Source: Streptomyces katrae | GTDB lineage: Bacteria > Actinomycetota > Actinomycetes > Streptomycetales > Streptomycetaceae | Direction of reading: 5' to 3' | NCBI RefSeq assembly: GCF_002028425.1 | Contig: NZ_CP020042.1 | Span: 5,679,560-5,743,559 of the forward strand | DNA: 64,000 nt | In this document: positions 61,372-64,000 of the stretch, piece by piece | Layout of the letters: each line of letters opens with the position of its first letter | Position numbering within the stretch: the first letter of the stretch is position 1 | Translations under genes and position numbers: made by a program | The notes under the pieces: model-generated | Told to the model about the DNA's origin: nothing | The model's input: only the letters and a program-made list of their open reading frames with translations | The model's database searches: none

Positions 61372-64000
61372 ATGACAGAGACGGCGAGCAGCTCGGCACG
61401 TGGTTCCCGCACCAAGGGGACCAAGGCCGCCAAGGGCGGCCTGCGGATCGAGCGCATCCACACCACCCCCGGCGTGCACCCGTACGACGAGGTGAACTGG
61501 GAGCTCCGTGACGTCGTCATGACCAACTGGCGCGACGGCTCGGTCAACTTCGAGCAGCGCGGCGTCGAGTTCCCCGACTTCTGGTCGGTGAACGCGGTCA
61601 ACATCGTCACCAGCAAGTACTTCCGAGGCGCCGTCGGCACCCCGCAGCGCGAGACCGGCCTCAAGCAGCTCATCGACCGCATCGTGAAGACCTACACGAA
61701 GGCCGGCGAGGACTACGACTACTTCGCGTCCCCCGCCGACGCGGAGATCTTCGAGCACGAGCTGACCTACGCCCTCCTGCACCAGATCTTCAGCTTCAAC
61801 TCCCCGGTGTGGTTCAACGTCGGCACGCCCCAGCCGCAGCAGGTCTCCGCCTGCTTCATCCTGTCCGTCGACGACTCCATGGAGTCGATCCTCGACTGGT
61901 ACAAGGAAGAGGGCATGATCTTCAAGGGCGGCTCCGGCGCCGGCCTGAACCTCTCCCGCATCCGCTCCTCCAAGGAGCTCCTCTCCTCCGGCGGAAACGC
62001 CTCCGGCCCGGTCTCCTTCATGCGCGGCGCCGACGCGTCCGCCGGAACGATCAAGTCGGGCGGCGCCACCCGCCGGGCGGCCAAGATGGTCGTCCTGGAC
62101 GTGGACCACCCGGACGTCGAGGACTTCATCGCCACCAAGGTGAAGGAGGAGGAGAAGATCCGCGCCCTGCGCGACGCGGGCTTCGACATGGACCTGGGCG
62201 GCGACGACATCACGTCCGTCCAGTACCAGAACGCCAACAACTCCGTCCGCGTGAACGACGAGTTCATGACGGCCGTCGAGAACGGCACCGAGTTCGGCCT
62301 GCGCGCCCGGATGACCGGCGAGGTCATCGAGAAGGTCGACGCCAAGGCGCTCTTCCGCAAGCTCGCCGAGGCCGCGTGGGCCTGTGCCGACCCGGGCATC
62401 CAGTACGACGGCGTGATCAACAACTGGCACACCTGCCCCGAGTCCGGCCGCATCACCGCGTCCAACCCGTGCAGCGAGTACATGCACCTGGACAACACGT
62501 CCTGCAACCTCGCCTCGCTGAACCTGATGAAGTTCCTGCACGACGACGGCAAGGGCAACCAGTCCTTCGACGCCGAGCGCTTCGCCAAGGTCGTCGAGCT
62601 CGTCATCACCGCGATGGACATCTCCATCTGCTTCGCGGACTTCCCCACGCAGAAGATCGGCGAGAACACCCGCGCCTTCCGCCAGCTGGGCATCGGCTAC
62701 GCCAACCTCGGCGCCCTGCTCATGGCCACCGGCCACGCCTACGACTCGGACGGCGGCCGGACCCTCGCCGCCTCGATCACCTCGCTGATGACCGGCACCG
62801 CGTACAAGCGCTCCGCCGAGCTGGCCGCCATCGTCGGTCCCTACGACGGTTACGCCCGCAACGCCGACTCGCACAAGCGCGTCATGAAGCAGCACGCCGA
62901 CGCCAACGCCGCCGCGCCGCGCACCGAGGACCTGGACAACGCGATCTGGGCCGCCGCCACCGAGGCATGGCAGGACGTCCTGCGCCTCGGCGAGAAGAAC
63001 GGCTTCCGCAACGCCCAGGCCTCCGTCCTCGCGCCGACCGGCACCATCGGTCTCGCGATGTCCTGCGACACCACCGGTGTCGAGCCGGACCTGGCCCTGG
63101 TCAAGTTCAAGAAGCTCGTCGGCGGCGGCTCGATGCAGATCGTCAACGGCACCGTCCCGCAGGCCCTGCGCCGCCTGGGCTACCAGGAGGAGCAGATCGA
63201 GGCGATCGTCGCCCACATCGCCGAGCACGGCAACGTGGTCGACGCCCCCGGCCTGAAGACCGAGCACTACGAGGTCTTCGACTGCGCGATGGGCGAGCGC
63301 TCCATCTCCCCGATGGGCCACGTCCGCATGATGGCCGCGATCCAGCCCTGGATCTCCGGCGCGATCTCCAAGACGGTCAACATGCCGGAGACGGCGACCG
63401 TCGAGGAGATCGAGGAGATCTACTTCGAGGCGTGGAAGCTGGGCGTCAAGGCGCTCGCGATCTACCGCGACAACTGCAAGGTCGGCCAGCCCCTCTCCGC
63501 AAAGAAGAAGGAAGAGGCGAAGGCCGAGATCACCGAGAAGGCCGAGGAGACCATCCGCACGGCCGTCGAGAAGGTCATCGAGTACCGCCCGGTCCGCAAG
63601 CGCCTCCCCAAGGGCCGTCCGGGGATCACCACCTCCTTCACGGTCGGTGGCGCCGAGGGCTACATGACGGCCAACTCCTACCCGGACGACGGTCTGGGCG
63701 AGGTCTTCCTGAAGATGTCCAAGCAGGGCTCGACCCTCGCGGGCATGATGGACGCCTTCTCCATCGCCGTCTCCGTCGGTCTGCAGTACGGCGTCCCGCT
63801 GGAGACGTACGTCGCGAAGTTCACCAACATGCGCTTCGAGCCGGCCGGTATGACGGACGACCCGGACGTGCGGATGGCCCAGTCGATCGTCGACTACATC
63901 TTCCGCCGTGTGGCGCTCGACTTCCTGCCCTTCGAGACCCGCTCGGCCCTCGGCATCCACTCCGCCGAGGAGCGCCAGCGCCACCTCGACACCGGTTCGT
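61372..64000 (+). CDS. nrdJ: Vitamin B12-dependent ribonucleotide reductase (class II), partial at right edge
   Basis: The visible 876 codons start MTETASSSARGSRTKGTKAA after GGGAGG. The enzyme reduces ribonucleotides to deoxyribonucleotides with adenosylcobalamin. Segments include SPVWFNVGTPQPQQVSACFI, GSGAGLNLSRIRSS, and the active-site NPCSEYMHLDNTSCNLASLN with substrate cysteines. The later part is KGRPGITTSFTVGG, and the C-terminal cysteine pair lies beyond the window. The gene is cut by the right edge. It is expressed behind nrdR and is repressed by it, from what is known of Streptomyces. Confidence 0.97.
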   Translation, partial: MTETASSSARGSRTKGTKAAKGGLRIERIHTTPGVHPYDEVNWELRDVVMTNWRDGSVNFEQRGVEFPDFWSVNAVNIVTSKYFRGAVGTPQRETGLKQLIDRIVKTYTKAGEDYDYFASPADAEIFEHELTYALLHQIFSFNSPVWFNVGTPQPQQVSACFILSVDDSMESILDWYKEEGMIFKGGSGAGLNLSRIRSSKELLSSGGNASGPVSFMRGADASAGTIKSGGATRRAAKMVVLDVDHPDVEDFIATKVKEEEKIRALRDAGFDMDLGGDDITSVQYQNANNSVRVNDEFMTAVENGTEFGLRARMTGEVIEKVDAKALFRKLAEAAWACADPGIQYDGVINNWHTCPESGRITASNPCSEYMHLDNTSCNLASLNLMKFLHDDGKGNQSFDAERFAKVVELVITAMDISICFADFPTQKIGENTRAFRQLGIGYANLGALLMATGHAYDSDGGRTLAASITSLMTGTAYKRSAELAAIVGPYDGYARNADSHKRVMKQHADANAAAPRTEDLDNAIWAAATEAWQDVLRLGEKNGFRNAQASVLAPTGTIGLAMSCDTTGVEPDLALVKFKKLVGGGSMQIVNGTVPQALRRLGYQEEQIEAIVAHIAEHGNVVDAPGLKTEHYEVFDCAMGERSISPMGHVRMMAAIQPWISGAISKTVNMPETATVEEIEEIYFEAWKLGVKALAIYRDNCKVGQPLSAKKKEEAKAEITEKAEETIRTAVEKVIEYRPVRKRLPKGRPGITTSFTVGGAEGYMTANSYPDDGLGEVFLKMSKQGSTLAGMMDAFSIAVSVGLQYGVPLETYVAKFTNMRFEPAGMTDDPDVRMAQSIVDYIFRRVALDFLPFETRSALGIHSAEERQRHLDTGS

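Noticed and set aside
60634..63984. A 1116-codon open frame antisense to nrdJ and nrdR
   Set aside because: It is a high-GC shadow frame: the protein is low-complexity Gly/Val/Leu/Arg/Asp-rich, and the sense strand encodes clear NrdR and NrdJ.

Overview
The window looks like a chromosomal segment of a Streptomyces species. GC content is very high, codons end almost always in G or C, GTG starts are common, and the gene order recA-recX, gluABCD, miaB-miaA-dapF, rsh, hflX, dinG, lexA, nrdR-nrdJ is, from memory, the order found around SCO5760-SCO5805 in S. coelicolor. No tRNA, rRNA, CRISPR array or prophage was recognised. One insertion sequence is present.

Region 1 (1-15600): a short-chain dehydrogenase, a Nei-type DNA glycosylase, a lipoprotein, an IS5-family element inserted exactly at the stop codon of an Lhr-type helicase, an AraC regulator, the AzlCD amino-acid exporter, a DUF3046 protein, an AI-2E family membrane protein, a Clp-N/HTH protein with a near-consensus leaderless promoter, and a secreted serine protease. 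Region 2 (15600-21800): SOS-regulated recA with recX, an FtsX-type permease without its ATPase, a long inverted repeat, and a sulfur operon (cysteine dioxygenase and rhodanese) preceded by a cysteine-rich leader peptide. Region 3 (21800-29350): an FAD monooxygenase, the glutamate ABC transporter gluABCD and a divergent two-component system. Region 4 (29350-37760): a probable N-glycan utilisation locus (GH85 endoglycosidase, GH5 hydrolase, LacI regulator, ROK kinase), then a TAXI binding protein, tandem repeats and a LysR regulator.

Region 5 (37760-50400): housekeeping genes for tRNA modification (miaB, miaA), diaminopimelate epimerase, an RSH stringent-response enzyme, an M1 peptidase, HflX and a trypsin-like lipoprotein. 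Region 6 (50700-57300): an NRPS-independent siderophore locus with a diaminobutyrate aminotransferase, two IucA/IucC synthetases and a GNAT acyltransferase. The first synthetase carries a long repetitive N-terminal extension and the second has a frameshift in a C-rich tract. Region 7 (57300-64000): a DinG-type helicase, lexA with its own SOS box, then nrdR and B12-dependent nrdJ, with nrdJ cut by the right edge.

Themes: the SOS/DNA-repair genes recA, recX, lexA, dinG, nei and lhr lie in one segment. Three or four coding sequences contain recent-looking GC-rich repeat expansions. Several regulatory devices can be read directly: two LexA boxes, a leaderless promoter with an overlapping operator, a cysteine leader peptide, candidate NrdR boxes and a series of perfect terminator hairpins.
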